This document shows positions 7,179 to 14,361 of a stretch of 17,710 bases of DNA, piece by piece. This stretch comes from an uncultured Clostridia bacterium (GTDB lineage Bacteria; Bacillota; Clostridia; Lachnospirales; Lachnospiraceae). The stretch is from the NCBI GenBank assembly GCA_947088195.1, contig CAMUFS010000019.1:1-17710 (forward strand). The letters run 5' to 3'. How positions within the stretch are numbered: position 1 is the first letter of the stretch; the number at the start of each line of letters is the position of its first letter. The notes beneath the pieces were generated by a model, which saw nothing but the letters and a program-made list of their open reading frames with translations, was not told where the DNA came from and searched no databases. Position numbers and translations under genes: made by a program.

Positions 7179-8567
7179 CTATCTGACACAGAGGCTGTCT
7201 GACATCACGCAGCGCCTTCTCTTTGTAAAGGTGCTTGCGGAAGTAAGTCCCTCTCCTGTGCGGCTCGCTATGGTAAAGGTACAGAAGCCCTCACCGCCAA
7301 AGCCAATCGCTGCATAGGACGGCGCATTTTTCACAAAGATTGCCGTGTCAATCGCTTTTCCAAATTTCGTTAAATTCTCTACATTCTTCGAATGCATATG
7401 TGCGGAATGGCGATTTCCATGCTCTAACCATACCGCCTGCTCAATCGCATCATCCACATCCTTCGCTCTGACAATTCCAAGAATCGGCATCATCAGCTCC
7501 TCCGCAATCAGAGGGTGCTCCTTTGGTCCCTCAAAGATAATGCAGCGGGTATTTTCTGGCGCTGTCACACCTATCATGGACAATAATGTCTTGGCATCAC
7601 GACCTACACATTTTCTGTTCAATCCCTTTGGCGTAAGTACAGTCGCAACTAACTTATCCTGCTCTTCCTTGGAAGCCACATAACAGCCGTTCTCTATCAT
7701 ATGATAGATCAGCTCATCCGCAATCTGGCTCACTGCAACCACTTCCTTCTCTGCAATACATGGAAGGTTATTGTCAAACGTACAGCCATTGACAATATCG
7801 ATCGCCGCCTTCTTAATATCTGCCGTCTCATCTACCACTACCGGCGGATTTCCTGCTCCTGCACCGATTCCTCTCTTGCCAGAAGAAAGCACTGTAGTGA
7901 CAACACCAGGACCACCTGTCGCCGCAATCAACGGAATATCCTTGTGAGCCATCATAATCTTGCTTGCCTCCATGGTAGGCTTCGTCACCGAAACAGCCAC
8001 ATTATCTGGGCCGCCTGCCTCCACGCTCGCCTGATTTACAAGCTGAATGGCAAACTGAGAAACCTTGATAGCCGCCGGATGAGGGCAGAATACCACAGTA
8101 TTGCCTCCTGCAAGCATACCGATGCTGTTGCAAAGAATTGTCTCACTTGGATTGGTACAAGGAGTGATCGCACCAATCACACCAAATGGTCCCATCTCTA
8201 TCAAAGTCAATCCTCTGTCACCGGACCATGCCGTCGTTGTGATATCTTCTGTGCCGGGAGTCTTCTCAGCGAGAAGATGATGCTTTAAGATCTTGTCGCC
8301 GACATTTCCCATGCCAGTCTCCTCCACACCCATGCGAGCGAGAATCTCTGCATTTTCTTTTGTCTTTTTACGTATATTTGCAATAATCTTTTCACGGAAA
8401 TCCATCGGCATCTTCTGCATAATTCTCTGTGCTTCTTTTGCTTTCGCAATCGCATCATTCATATCCTCAAAGATACCTGATTGTTTTGCCGAGGGTTTTG
8501 TTACCTTCTGCATCTTCGCCATTACTTCTTTCACGATAGCCTGCAGTTCTTTTTCGTCTACTGCCAC
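7179..8567 (-). CDS. pduP: CoA-acylating aldehyde dehydrogenase (PduP/EutE-like), encapsulated
   Basis: A 462-residue enzyme that oxidises propanal with NAD+ and CoA to propionyl-CoA. Its N-terminal 20 residues (VDEKELQAIVKEVMAKMQ) are an amphipathic helix like the targeting peptide of PduP, followed by a short Lys/Pro/Ser linker. The catalytic cysteine is C270 in FDNNLPCIAEKE; TGGPGVV (about 217-223) and the GAGAGNPPVVVDE stretch are typical of the EutE/PduP group. The start is a GTG at 8567: an AGGAGG site at 8575-8580 is 7 bp away and the coding frame only becomes family-like from there. The frame is open further to an ATG at 8606, but that would overlap the upstream gene. It lies 14 bp after the PduO-C-like gene. 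Confidence 0.94.
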   Translation of the reverse strand: MAVDEKELQAIVKEVMAKMQKVTKPSAKQSGIFEDMNDAIAKAKEAQRIMQKMPMDFREKIIANIRKKTKENAEILARMGVEETGMGNVGDKILKHHLLAEKTPGTEDITTTAWSGDRGLTLIEMGPFGVIGAITPCTNPSETILCNSIGMLAGGNTVVFCPHPAAIKVSQFAIQLVNQASVEAGGPDNVAVSVTKPTMEASKIMMAHKDIPLIAATGGPGVVTTVLSSGKRGIGAGAGNPPVVVDETADIKKAAIDIVNGCTFDNNLPCIAEKEVVAVSQIADELIYHMIENGCYVASKEEQDKLVATVLTPKGLNRKCVGRDAKTLLSMIGVTAPENTRCIIFEGPKEHPLIAEELMMPILGIVRAKDVDDAIEQAVWLEHGNRHSAHMHSKNVENLTKFGKAIDTAIFVKNAPSYAAIGFGGEGFCTFTIASRTGEGLTSASTFTKRRRCVMSDSLCVR

Positions 8568-8574
8568 CTCAAAA

Positions 8575-8580
8575 CCTCCT
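8575..8580 (-). promoter_or_regulatory. Ribosome binding site that fixes the GTG start of the aldehyde dehydrogenase
   Basis: A perfect AGGAGG lies 7 bp before the GTG at 8567 and just before the TAA of the upstream gene ends. It decides this start over the in-frame ATG at 8606, which has no such site and lies within the preceding gene. Confidence 0.85.
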
Positions 8581-8581
8581 C

Positions 8582-9073
8582 TTATTTTTGTGCTCCATCC
8601 TGCCAAGCCTCAAACGCTTGTCTGCCATATAATGCCAGCGCTGCATCCTGCTCCTCCGAGCCACCGCTGACACCCAGTCCACCAACAATCCTTCCATTTA
8701 TGATAAGCGGCTCCCCACCGCCAAAGATCACGATCCTGCCCTGATTGGTATGCTGAATCCCATACAGAGGGCCATTGGGCTGGCTTAATTGTTTTAATTC
8801 CATCGTTGACATCTTTAAGGCCACCACGGTGTAAGCCTTCTGAAATGCCACATCATAGCTTGCAATATAGGAGTTATCCATACAATGAACCGCCACGGGA
8901 TTCGCACATGCATTTGACACGGCAATCACCGCATTCACTCCCATCTTAGCCGCTTCTGCCTCCACCTTCTCAATCAGCGTCTTCGCCTGTTTAAGAGAAA
9001 TATGGATGCTTATCGTATCTGCCATGGCATCCATCACGGATGCCACAAGCTGTGTAATCTCCTGTTCCCGCAT
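8582..9073 (-). CDS. PduO C-terminal/HbpS/GlcG-like protein with N-terminal encapsulation helix
   Basis: A 163-residue protein of the DUF336 (HbpS/GlcG, PduO-C) family. The domain runs from about residue 25: a long helix (LKQAKTLIEKVEAEAAK), a strand region with VNAVIAVSNA, then the glycine-rich GGGEPLIINGRIVGGLGVSGGSEEQD, which is the family hallmark. The first 20 residues (MREQEITQLVASVMDAMADT) are an amphipathic helix of the same kind as the other cargo peptides. The adenosyltransferase domain of full PduO is absent, which fits a pathway without B12. Some family members bind haem; its function here is unknown. ATG 9073 has GGGAGG 6 bp upstream; an ATG at 9094 in frame would overlap the aldolase stop. 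It sits between the aldolase (20-bp gap) and the aldehyde dehydrogenase (14 bp). Confidence 0.88.
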   Translation of the reverse strand: MREQEITQLVASVMDAMADTISIHISLKQAKTLIEKVEAEAAKMGVNAVIAVSNACANPVAVHCMDNSYIASYDVAFQKAYTVVALKMSTMELKQLSQPNGPLYGIQHTNQGRIVIFGGGEPLIINGRIVGGLGVSGGSEEQDAALALYGRQAFEAWQDGAQK

Positions 9074-9093
9074 AGCGCGCCTCCCAACAGGCA

Positions 9094-9897
9094 TTATCTT
9101 AAATTCAACTGCTCCATCACTCTCTTAGTAATCTCAGCCACTACAGCATCTGTCTCTGTATTTGCCGCTCCATGGCAATTTCCGCCGCAGCTATGGCAGC
9201 TAGGCTTGCCTGCTTTCACATTCGGGCATACATTTGCCGGATGCTTTCCGGGAAGTCCAAACTGTCTTCTGATCTCATAGAGCTGCTCAACCTGCTCTGG
9301 TGTAAACTCCTTTGGTCCGCCAAGCTGTCTTGATTTATACAGAAGCTCTGCATAAAACTCAACAGACTCCATCTTATGGTAAGCATTCAGCAGATCTGTG
9401 CTAAATGTCAGCGCGCCATGGCTCTCAAGAAGTACTGCGTCATAGTATGGAAGCCACTCTTCTACTGCATCAGGAATCTCCTCTGTAGAAGGTCTGCCGT
9501 ACTTTGCAATCGGAACACATCCAAGAGCGATAACAGCCTCTGGCATAATTGGCTGCGTAAGAGGAATCCCTGCGATGGCAAAAGAAGTTGCAAAGGTAGG
9601 ATGTGCATGTACCACAGCACCAACATCAGGACGGCACTGATACACTCTCATATGCATCTTAATCTCAGAGGAAGGTCTGAAATTGCCATTTGCCTGAAGC
9701 ACCTTGCCATTCTTGTCCACCTTGCAGATATAATCTGGTGTCATAAAGCCCTTGCTCACACCAGTAGGCGTGCAGAGAAACTCATTGTCATTCAGCTTTA
9801 CAGAAATATTGCCGTCGTTGGCCGCAACCATATTTCTGTCATAAATCCTCTTGCCGATGTCACAAATCTGCTTTTTGATTTCGTATTCTGATACCAT
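9094..9897 (-). CDS. Class II aldolase (fuculose/rhamnulose-phosphate type) with Cys-rich, encapsulation-helix tail
   Basis: A 267-residue zinc aldolase expected to split L-fuculose 1-phosphate (or the rhamnulose equivalent) into DHAP and L-lactaldehyde. The catalytic glutamate is E78 in PSSEIKMH; zinc ligands are H97 and H99 in VVHAHPTFA and H160 in ESHGALTF. The core resembles FucA (about 215 residues). After it comes an extension: residues 218-243 contain C224, C234, C237, C241 with H235 and H242 (CHSCGGNCHG), and residues 249-264 form an amphipathic helix (DAVVAEITKRVMEQL) like the N-terminal targeting helices of the neighbours. So this cargo is tagged at its C-terminus. AAGGAGG lies 8 bp before the start, downstream of an internal promoter. 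Which sugar phosphate is used cannot be told from the sequence. Confidence 0.93.
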   Translation of the reverse strand: MVSEYEIKKQICDIGKRIYDRNMVAANDGNISVKLNDNEFLCTPTGVSKGFMTPDYICKVDKNGKVLQANGNFRPSSEIKMHMRVYQCRPDVGAVVHAHPTFATSFAIAGIPLTQPIMPEAVIALGCVPIAKYGRPSTEEIPDAVEEWLPYYDAVLLESHGALTFSTDLLNAYHKMESVEFYAELLYKSRQLGGPKEFTPEQVEQLYEIRRQFGLPGKHPANVCPNVKAGKPSCHSCGGNCHGAANTETDAVVAEITKRVMEQLNLR

Positions 9898-9959
9898 TTT
9901 TTATCCTCCTTATGTTTTGAAAATTTGGTTTTGTGTTGATTGTTTTTGTTTCTTACTTT

Positions 9960-9988
9960 ATTTTACCATTACAGTCCCACGCCGTCAA
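9960..9988 (-). promoter_or_regulatory. Second, internal sigma-A promoter before the aldolase gene
   Basis: In the 111-bp gap between the pduV-like and aldolase genes, the minus strand reads TTGACG (9983-9988), 17 bp, TAAAAT (9960-9965), with TGG directly before the -10 (extended -10). Start of transcription would be near 9953, giving a leader of about 55 nt. The following bases are A-rich with few guanines. It would let the cargo and shell genes be expressed separately from the dehydratase block. Confidence 0.7.
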
Positions 9989-10008
9989 GGAAAATACTAC
10001 AAAATTCT

Positions 10009-10461
10009 CTATTCATCCCAAGGTAAAATATCCCCCGGCTCACGCAGATGTTCCAGAATCTCCGCCACGCCCTCCCCTGTCATGGAACTGACGAAAAAGA
10101 TATCCTTGCACCCCGCATTTCTAAGCCATCCTGATGCCAAATCTGCCCTTGCGCCGGGCCTGTCAATCTGTGTGACAATCCCGATTACCTCCCTGTTTAC
10201 CATGCAGGTAATGTTGGGAGGATACAATGTATAGGGCTCTATGGCGCTGGCAAGCAGTCCAACCACGTCCGCCTCATAAGAATATAATGCCAATGCTCTG
10301 CCAAGTATTTTATTTTCTGCATACTCGCCCGGCGTATCAATAATCACATCATAATTGTTAATATACTGCGTCTTGTGATAGGTGATCCGCTCCCCGCGCA
10401 TCGCCTGTGTCAGCGATGTTTTTCCACATTCACTGCGGCCCATAAGTATTATTTTTTTCAT
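10009..10461 (-). CDS. pduV: PduV/EutP-type small GTPase
   Basis: A 150-residue Ras-like GTPase of the EutP/PduV family. The P-loop GRSECGKTS is at residues 8-16 and the G3 motif is DTPGEY; the region expected to be G4 reads VTQID in place of NKxD, so base specificity may be relaxed or altered. The C-terminal half ends in SSMTGEGVAEIL, the G5-like SxxxGxG. PduV is reported to associate with the outside of Pdu compartments; the exact role is unsettled. ATG 10461 has a GTGAGG site 6 bp upstream; a GTG at 10473 would add four residues (MRLS) and cannot be excluded. It follows the pduU-like gene by about 20 bp, the same U-V order as in pdu operons. Confidence 0.92.
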   Translation of the reverse strand: MKKIILMGRSECGKTSLTQAMRGERITYHKTQYINNYDVIIDTPGEYAENKILGRALALYSYEADVVGLLASAIEPYTLYPPNITCMVNREVIGIVTQIDRPGARADLASGWLRNAGCKDIFFVSSMTGEGVAEILEHLREPGDILPWDE

Positions 10462-10480
10462 GCTCAGCCTCACTCGACGC

Positions 10481-10843
10481 CTATGTGCGGGTTATCTCGC
10501 ACACAGTAAATGCAAGCTTGTCCTGTGTATAATCAAGAATTGCGTGCAAAGAAGCTTCCACTTCTGAGATACTCCCGGTTATAATCAAGGTCCCGCTAAA
10601 GCGGTCCACAAATCCAAGATCAATCCCCGATGCCTTCATAGCAAGATCTGCGGCGATCACAGCCGTCTCGCTGGGGCTCATGGTGACAATGCCAATCGCT
10701 CCCCCTCCTGTGTAATCCACCTTAGGATCAAGTCCTAGCTTCTGATATAAAATCTTGTCCGGGTTTGCTATAATATGTGCCAGCGTAATCTGTTTGCCGG
10801 GCACCAGCTCTTGGACAATTCTCATCTTATCTTCCATATCCAT
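10481..10843 (-). CDS. pduU: Circularly permuted BMC-H shell protein (PduU/EutS type)
   Basis: A 120-residue shell protein with the permuted BMC fold. The N-terminal segment RIVQELVPGKQITLAHIIANP forms the extra beta-barrel seen over the pore in PduU; the domain continues with GAIGIVTMSPSETAVIAADLA and LGFVDRFSGTLIITG, and ends with the conserved CEITRT. Compared with Salmonella PduU the GGGA segment before AIGIVT is a few residues longer. Its TAGGAGG site overlaps the last codons of the activase gene, so the two are translationally linked. It is separated from the other shell genes and travels with the dehydratase and the GTPase. In PduU the barrel has been proposed to bind a partner such as PduV. 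Confidence 0.94.
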   Translation of the reverse strand: MDMEDKMRIVQELVPGKQITLAHIIANPDKILYQKLGLDPKVDYTGGGAIGIVTMSPSETAVIAADLAMKASGIDLGFVDRFSGTLIITGSISEVEASLHAILDYTQDKLAFTVCEITRT

Positions 10844-10847
10844 GCGA

Positions 10848-11645
10848 CTAGCCTCCTATCTGGCAGTGCAGACCGCTGCGCTCTGCCGTCCTCAAAAGGC
10901 CCTGCATATATTCCTCTGTCATCGGTTCAATATTGGCAAGTGTGTAGGTTCTGCCAAGTCCCGTATACTTATCCTGTCCCAGCCTGTGATAAGGGAGCAG
11001 ATGAAGCTGCTCTACCCTTGGCAAGGATGCAGCAAAGACAGAGATGTCACGGATTTCTTCTTCTGTATTGTTAAAAGTCGGAATTACAGGGACACGGATG
11101 ATCAATTCCCTCGCATCCTCCGCAATGCGCTTTGCATTTTCAAGAATCCTGTCATTGGGCTGCCCAGTAAACTGCTTATGCTTCTCTGAATCCATATGTT
11201 TAATATCCATTAGATACAGATCCAAATAAGGGAGCAGCTTCTGTATCTCCTCATAAGACGCACAGCCGGTGGATTCAATCGCTGTGTGATATCCCCGCTC
11301 CTTCGCGGCACGAAGGAGTGCAGCAGAGAAATCTGGCTGGAACAAGCACTCGCCTCCTGACAGGGTAATCCCGCCGCCGGAGCGTCTGTAATATGCCTCA
11401 TCCTTATCAAGCTCCGCCATCACCTCGGAGACTGTGACATCACGCCCAATCACCTTCTGCTTTCCCGCCACAGTCATATTCTGAATCTTAAATTCCTGTG
11501 ACTCAGGATTGCAGCACCAGCGGCAGCGCAGATAACATCCCTTTAAAAAAACAATCGTGCGGATTCCCGGACCATCATGGATGGAATATCTTTGAATATC
11601 AAATATCCTGCCCTGAATCCCCCAGTAATCTCTGTTTTCTTCCAT
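10848..11645 (-). CDS. Glycyl radical enzyme activating enzyme (radical SAM)
   Basis: A 265-residue radical-SAM protein that abstracts the glycine hydrogen of the adjacent dehydratase. The CxxxCxxC cluster is C37/C41/C44 in GCYLRCRWCC (with an extra C45). Upstream, YSIHDGPGIRT is the family signature. Unlike many activases of this kind there is no cysteine-rich ferredoxin-like insert after the cluster, so it resembles the compact PflA-type. The SAM-binding motif reads SGGEC (G97, G98, E99, C100) where P normally follows the E. The start ATG has AGGGTG about 5 bp away; the gap from the dehydratase stop is only 9 bp, and its own stop is 4 bp before the pduU-like start. Function from neighbourhood and motifs is secure; substrate is the 841-residue enzyme upstream. 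Confidence 0.95.
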   Translation of the reverse strand: MEENRDYWGIQGRIFDIQRYSIHDGPGIRTIVFLKGCYLRCRWCCNPESQEFKIQNMTVAGKQKVIGRDVTVSEVMAELDKDEAYYRRSGGGITLSGGECLFQPDFSAALLRAAKERGYHTAIESTGCASYEEIQKLLPYLDLYLMDIKHMDSEKHKQFTGQPNDRILENAKRIAEDARELIIRVPVIPTFNNTEEEIRDISVFAASLPRVEQLHLLPYHRLGQDKYTGLGRTYTLANIEPMTEEYMQGLLRTAERSGLHCQIGG

Positions 11646-11654
11646 ATCATCACC

Positions 11655-14180
11655 CTATAGTCCATTCTGCTCTGTTCGATTAATAATGTCATCCTGAAGG
11701 GAGCGGGATAAGGTGGTAAACAATGCACTATAACCTGCCACACGCACGACAAGTGTCTTATATTTCTCAGGGTTCCTCTGTGCATCCAGCAAGGTTTCAC
11801 GGCTGACCACATTAAACTGCATATGCATACCCTTCTTGTCAAAGAATGTTCGGATAAGCGCAGTAAAGTTAAGAAGTCCTGTTCTTCCCTTTAATGCAGA
11901 AGGATGGAATTTCTGATTAAACAAGGTACCATTGGATGCAATCGCGTGATCCAGCCTTGCTACAGAATTTGCCGTCGCAGTGGGTCCGTGCACATCTCTT
12001 CCCGACATAGGACCTACCCCGTCAGCGACAGGTGTGTTCGCCAAGCGTCCGTCTGGCGTTGCCCCAGTCTGCTGGCCTAGCGGCACATTTGCCGATACTG
12101 GGTACAAGCCTGCCTGAAAGATTCCGCCCCTTGGATTCTTGTATTTCTCCAACGGTTTTGTATAGGTATATGCCACATCACGGGCAAATAGATCCACCTC
12201 TTCTATATCATTTCCATACTTTGGAACGGCCTCAATCAGCGCCAAAATCTCGTTGTAGCGATTCTTTTTCTCCTCGCTCACGCTGCCGGATAGTGCTGTC
12301 ACAAAAATCTGTGCAATCTGCTCCTCGCTCACCGTCTTCCCCATGCTTGTCATAGCTCTGACTACTTCTTTTGTAACCTCCTCCGCTTTCTCGGCCGAGA
12401 TACCCTTTCCAAAGTTATTTTCCAGTGCCTCCTTAAGCTCCGCCATCGTCACTGTGCGATCCTCAAACACAAGCTTTCTCACAGCGCTTAAGGAATCTGC
12501 CACATTGGCAATACCAAATCCCTGAGGACCCGTGAAATTATAAACTGCTCCGCCCTCCTGCGTACTCTTTCCACGCTTAATGCAGTCATCCAGCATACAA
12601 GATTCAAATGGCAGCGGGCAGCGCTCTGCATGAGCGACATCTATGGCATTATCCGCATTGACCAAAAGACTGATCATATACTCCATCTGCGCCTTGTAGG
12701 CATTATAAAATTCTTCAAAGGTCTTCATCTGTGTCACATCACCTGTGCGGATTCCAACCTGCTCACCCTTATCCATACCATTGGAAAATACCAATTCCAG
12801 AACACGGCACATATTGAAAAACGCAGCGTCATGCCACCCCTCTGTCTTGCCAGCCTTCTGTGGCTCCACACAGCCAATAATATTATAATCCCTCGCATCT
12901 GCAAGGCTGATACCTCTGTTGACCAGCGCCGGAATAATCACCTCATCATTGTAATAAGCAGGCAGCCCAATTCCTGTTCTTGTCACCTCTGCTGCCTTGA
13001 GCATTAAATCCGTCGGTGTGCCATTCCACACACGGATTGACAAAGAAGGCTGTGGCAGCGGTACTTGAATGGACGCCTCCAGACACATAAAGGACAGATC
13101 ATTTGTCACATCCATCCCCTCGCTGTCCTGCCCGCCGACAATTAAATTCTGGAATAAGCCATAGCCAGCAAAGCCCTCCGCTGACGCTGCATCTCTTACC
13201 TTGTTCAGATCATTTAATTTTACCCAGATATTATCAATTAATTCCTGTGCAAACTCTCTTGTAATTCTGCCTTCATCCAGATCCTTCTTATAATAAGGAT
13301 ACATATACTGATCAAAACGTCCCGGTGAGATGGAATGTCCACTTGATTCCACCTGCAAAAGCATCTGCACAAACCAGAAGGACTGACATGCCTCATAAAA
13401 GCTTGTGGCGCCAAACTCTGGCACTCTGCGGCAATTCTTTGCCATCTGCATAAGCTCTGCCTTCCTCACCGGATCGCTGCACTGCTCCGCTTCCTTCTGC
13501 GCCAGATCCGCATAGCGGTTTGCATAAAGAATCACCGCATTACAGCTTGTGATCACCGCATTTAAAAAATGACTTTTCTTTGCATAATCCGCATCACCCG
13601 GCTTACAGGTAGCTAATTCATCCTCCGCCTTTTTGCGGATTCCGCTAAAGCCTATCTCAAGCACTTCCCAGTACTTCACGGTGACATGTCCCACGCCATT
13701 ATAAAAATAATTCCCCGCGGTAAACATATTGTGCGCCTGTGCTGTGAGTGTCTCAGGAGCCATATAGGAAGCCGCCAGCTCGCTGGTCGTCTTTCCCTTC
13801 CAGTATTGATACACTTCATGCAGCGTCTTCTTGGTATCCTCTGCTATGTAAAAAGGATCGGCCGCGCGCTCTGCAATCGTGTCAAACTCCGCCTCCAGCC
13901 ACTCGAAAGAAAATTCTGGGAATACCTGACAGCCCCTTGGCTTCTTCGTCGTGCTTCCAAGCAAAAGCTCACCCGGACGTATCACAATCGGAATATTGGC
14001 AAGAATCTTCTCAAATGCCAACGCGCGTCTGGTTATCACTGGCATTCCTTCTGTCTCCTTGTAGGATTCCGTCAGCAGGACAGCACGATCCGCCTCAATC
14101 TCCGGCAGCCTTTTAAACAAATCGTCGATGAGCGCCGGAATCCTTGGACTCTTTGCGACTGGCTCCGCATTATACTTCAT
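11655..14180 (-). CDS. Glycyl radical diol dehydratase (B12-independent 1,2-propanediol/glycerol dehydratase type)
   Basis: An 841-residue glycyl radical enzyme. The thiyl cysteine is C437 in IIGCVEPQ with E439; the radical glycine is G816 in RVAGYSALF near the C-terminus. Residues matching the diol site of Clostridium butyricum glycerol dehydratase (H164, H281, S282, C433, E435, D447) are H165, H282, S283, C437, E439 and D451, with the same spacing between C, E and D. It therefore most likely converts 1,2-propanediol to propanal, with glycerol as an alternative; it is not pyruvate formate-lyase (no Cys-Cys pair at the active site). The PFL domain starts at once, so there is no N-terminal targeting extension. 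ATG 14180 has AAGGAGG 6 bp upstream; a frame to 14243 would add 21 non-family residues. It is the first gene after the consensus promoter. Confidence 0.95.
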   Translation of the reverse strand: MKYNAEPVAKSPRIPALIDDLFKRLPEIEADRAVLLTESYKETEGMPVITRRALAFEKILANIPIVIRPGELLLGSTTKKPRGCQVFPEFSFEWLEAEFDTIAERAADPFYIAEDTKKTLHEVYQYWKGKTTSELAASYMAPETLTAQAHNMFTAGNYFYNGVGHVTVKYWEVLEIGFSGIRKKAEDELATCKPGDADYAKKSHFLNAVITSCNAVILYANRYADLAQKEAEQCSDPVRKAELMQMAKNCRRVPEFGATSFYEACQSFWFVQMLLQVESSGHSISPGRFDQYMYPYYKKDLDEGRITREFAQELIDNIWVKLNDLNKVRDAASAEGFAGYGLFQNLIVGGQDSEGMDVTNDLSFMCLEASIQVPLPQPSLSIRVWNGTPTDLMLKAAEVTRTGIGLPAYYNDEVIIPALVNRGISLADARDYNIIGCVEPQKAGKTEGWHDAAFFNMCRVLELVFSNGMDKGEQVGIRTGDVTQMKTFEEFYNAYKAQMEYMISLLVNADNAIDVAHAERCPLPFESCMLDDCIKRGKSTQEGGAVYNFTGPQGFGIANVADSLSAVRKLVFEDRTVTMAELKEALENNFGKGISAEKAEEVTKEVVRAMTSMGKTVSEEQIAQIFVTALSGSVSEEKKNRYNEILALIEAVPKYGNDIEEVDLFARDVAYTYTKPLEKYKNPRGGIFQAGLYPVSANVPLGQQTGATPDGRLANTPVADGVGPMSGRDVHGPTATANSVARLDHAIASNGTLFNQKFHPSALKGRTGLLNFTALIRTFFDKKGMHMQFNVVSRETLLDAQRNPEKYKTLVVRVAGYSALFTTLSRSLQDDIINRTEQNGL

Positions 14181-14223
14181 ACCCTTCCTCCTTCTCAATT
14201 TTATTTTGCTCCGGCAGTCCGCC

Positions 14224-14244
14224 AAGCCCCAACGAAAGCCCAAC
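14224..14244 (-). repeat. Direct repeat in the leader of the BMC operon
   Basis: Two near-copies of AAGCCC(C)AAC on the plus strand (14224-14233 and 14236-14244) lie about 20-40 bp after the predicted transcription start. The position suits an operator or a leader element, but no known motif is matched. Confidence 0.35.
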
Positions 14245-14269
14245 AGACACTCTCCGATGCTCTATTTTT

Positions 14270-14298
14270 ATTATACTCTTGCACTTTCCTCTTGTCAA
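14270..14298 (-). promoter_or_regulatory. Main promoter of the BMC operon (perfect sigma-A consensus)
   Basis: On the minus strand, TTGACA (14293-14298) is followed by 17 bp and TATAAT (14270-14275): both hexamers and the spacing are exact consensus. The start of transcription would be near 14263, leaving an 80-nt leader before the dehydratase. CAAGAG occurs twice on the minus strand (14276-14281 and 14289-14294), with a 13-bp period, within the core promoter; this may be an operator half-site pair. A consensus promoter in front of an inducible system implies repression, so binding by the DeoR-family protein is plausible but unproven. Confidence 0.85.
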
Positions 14299-14361
14299 TG
14301 GAAATCCAAGCAGAAACAACATAATAAAAGAAAAATCAACAATATACCTCACCATATTTCT

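Noticed and set aside
7345..8744. Plus-strand frames of 112-195 codons across the aldehyde dehydrogenase and PduO-C-like genes
   Set aside because: Antisense shadows of clearly coding genes, with low-complexity or Cys/His-rich products typical of such frames.
11655..14180. Reading the glycyl radical enzyme as pyruvate formate-lyase or choline trimethylamine-lyase
   Set aside because: A single active-site cysteine in GCVEP and the H165/H282/S283/E439/D451 set fit a diol dehydratase, and the operon has an aldolase rather than choline-specific genes.
14181..14361. B12 riboswitch or other known riboswitch in the operon leader
   Set aside because: The leader is only about 80 nt after the predicted start and shows no B12-box-like or other recognisable conserved core; the pathway does not need cobalamin.
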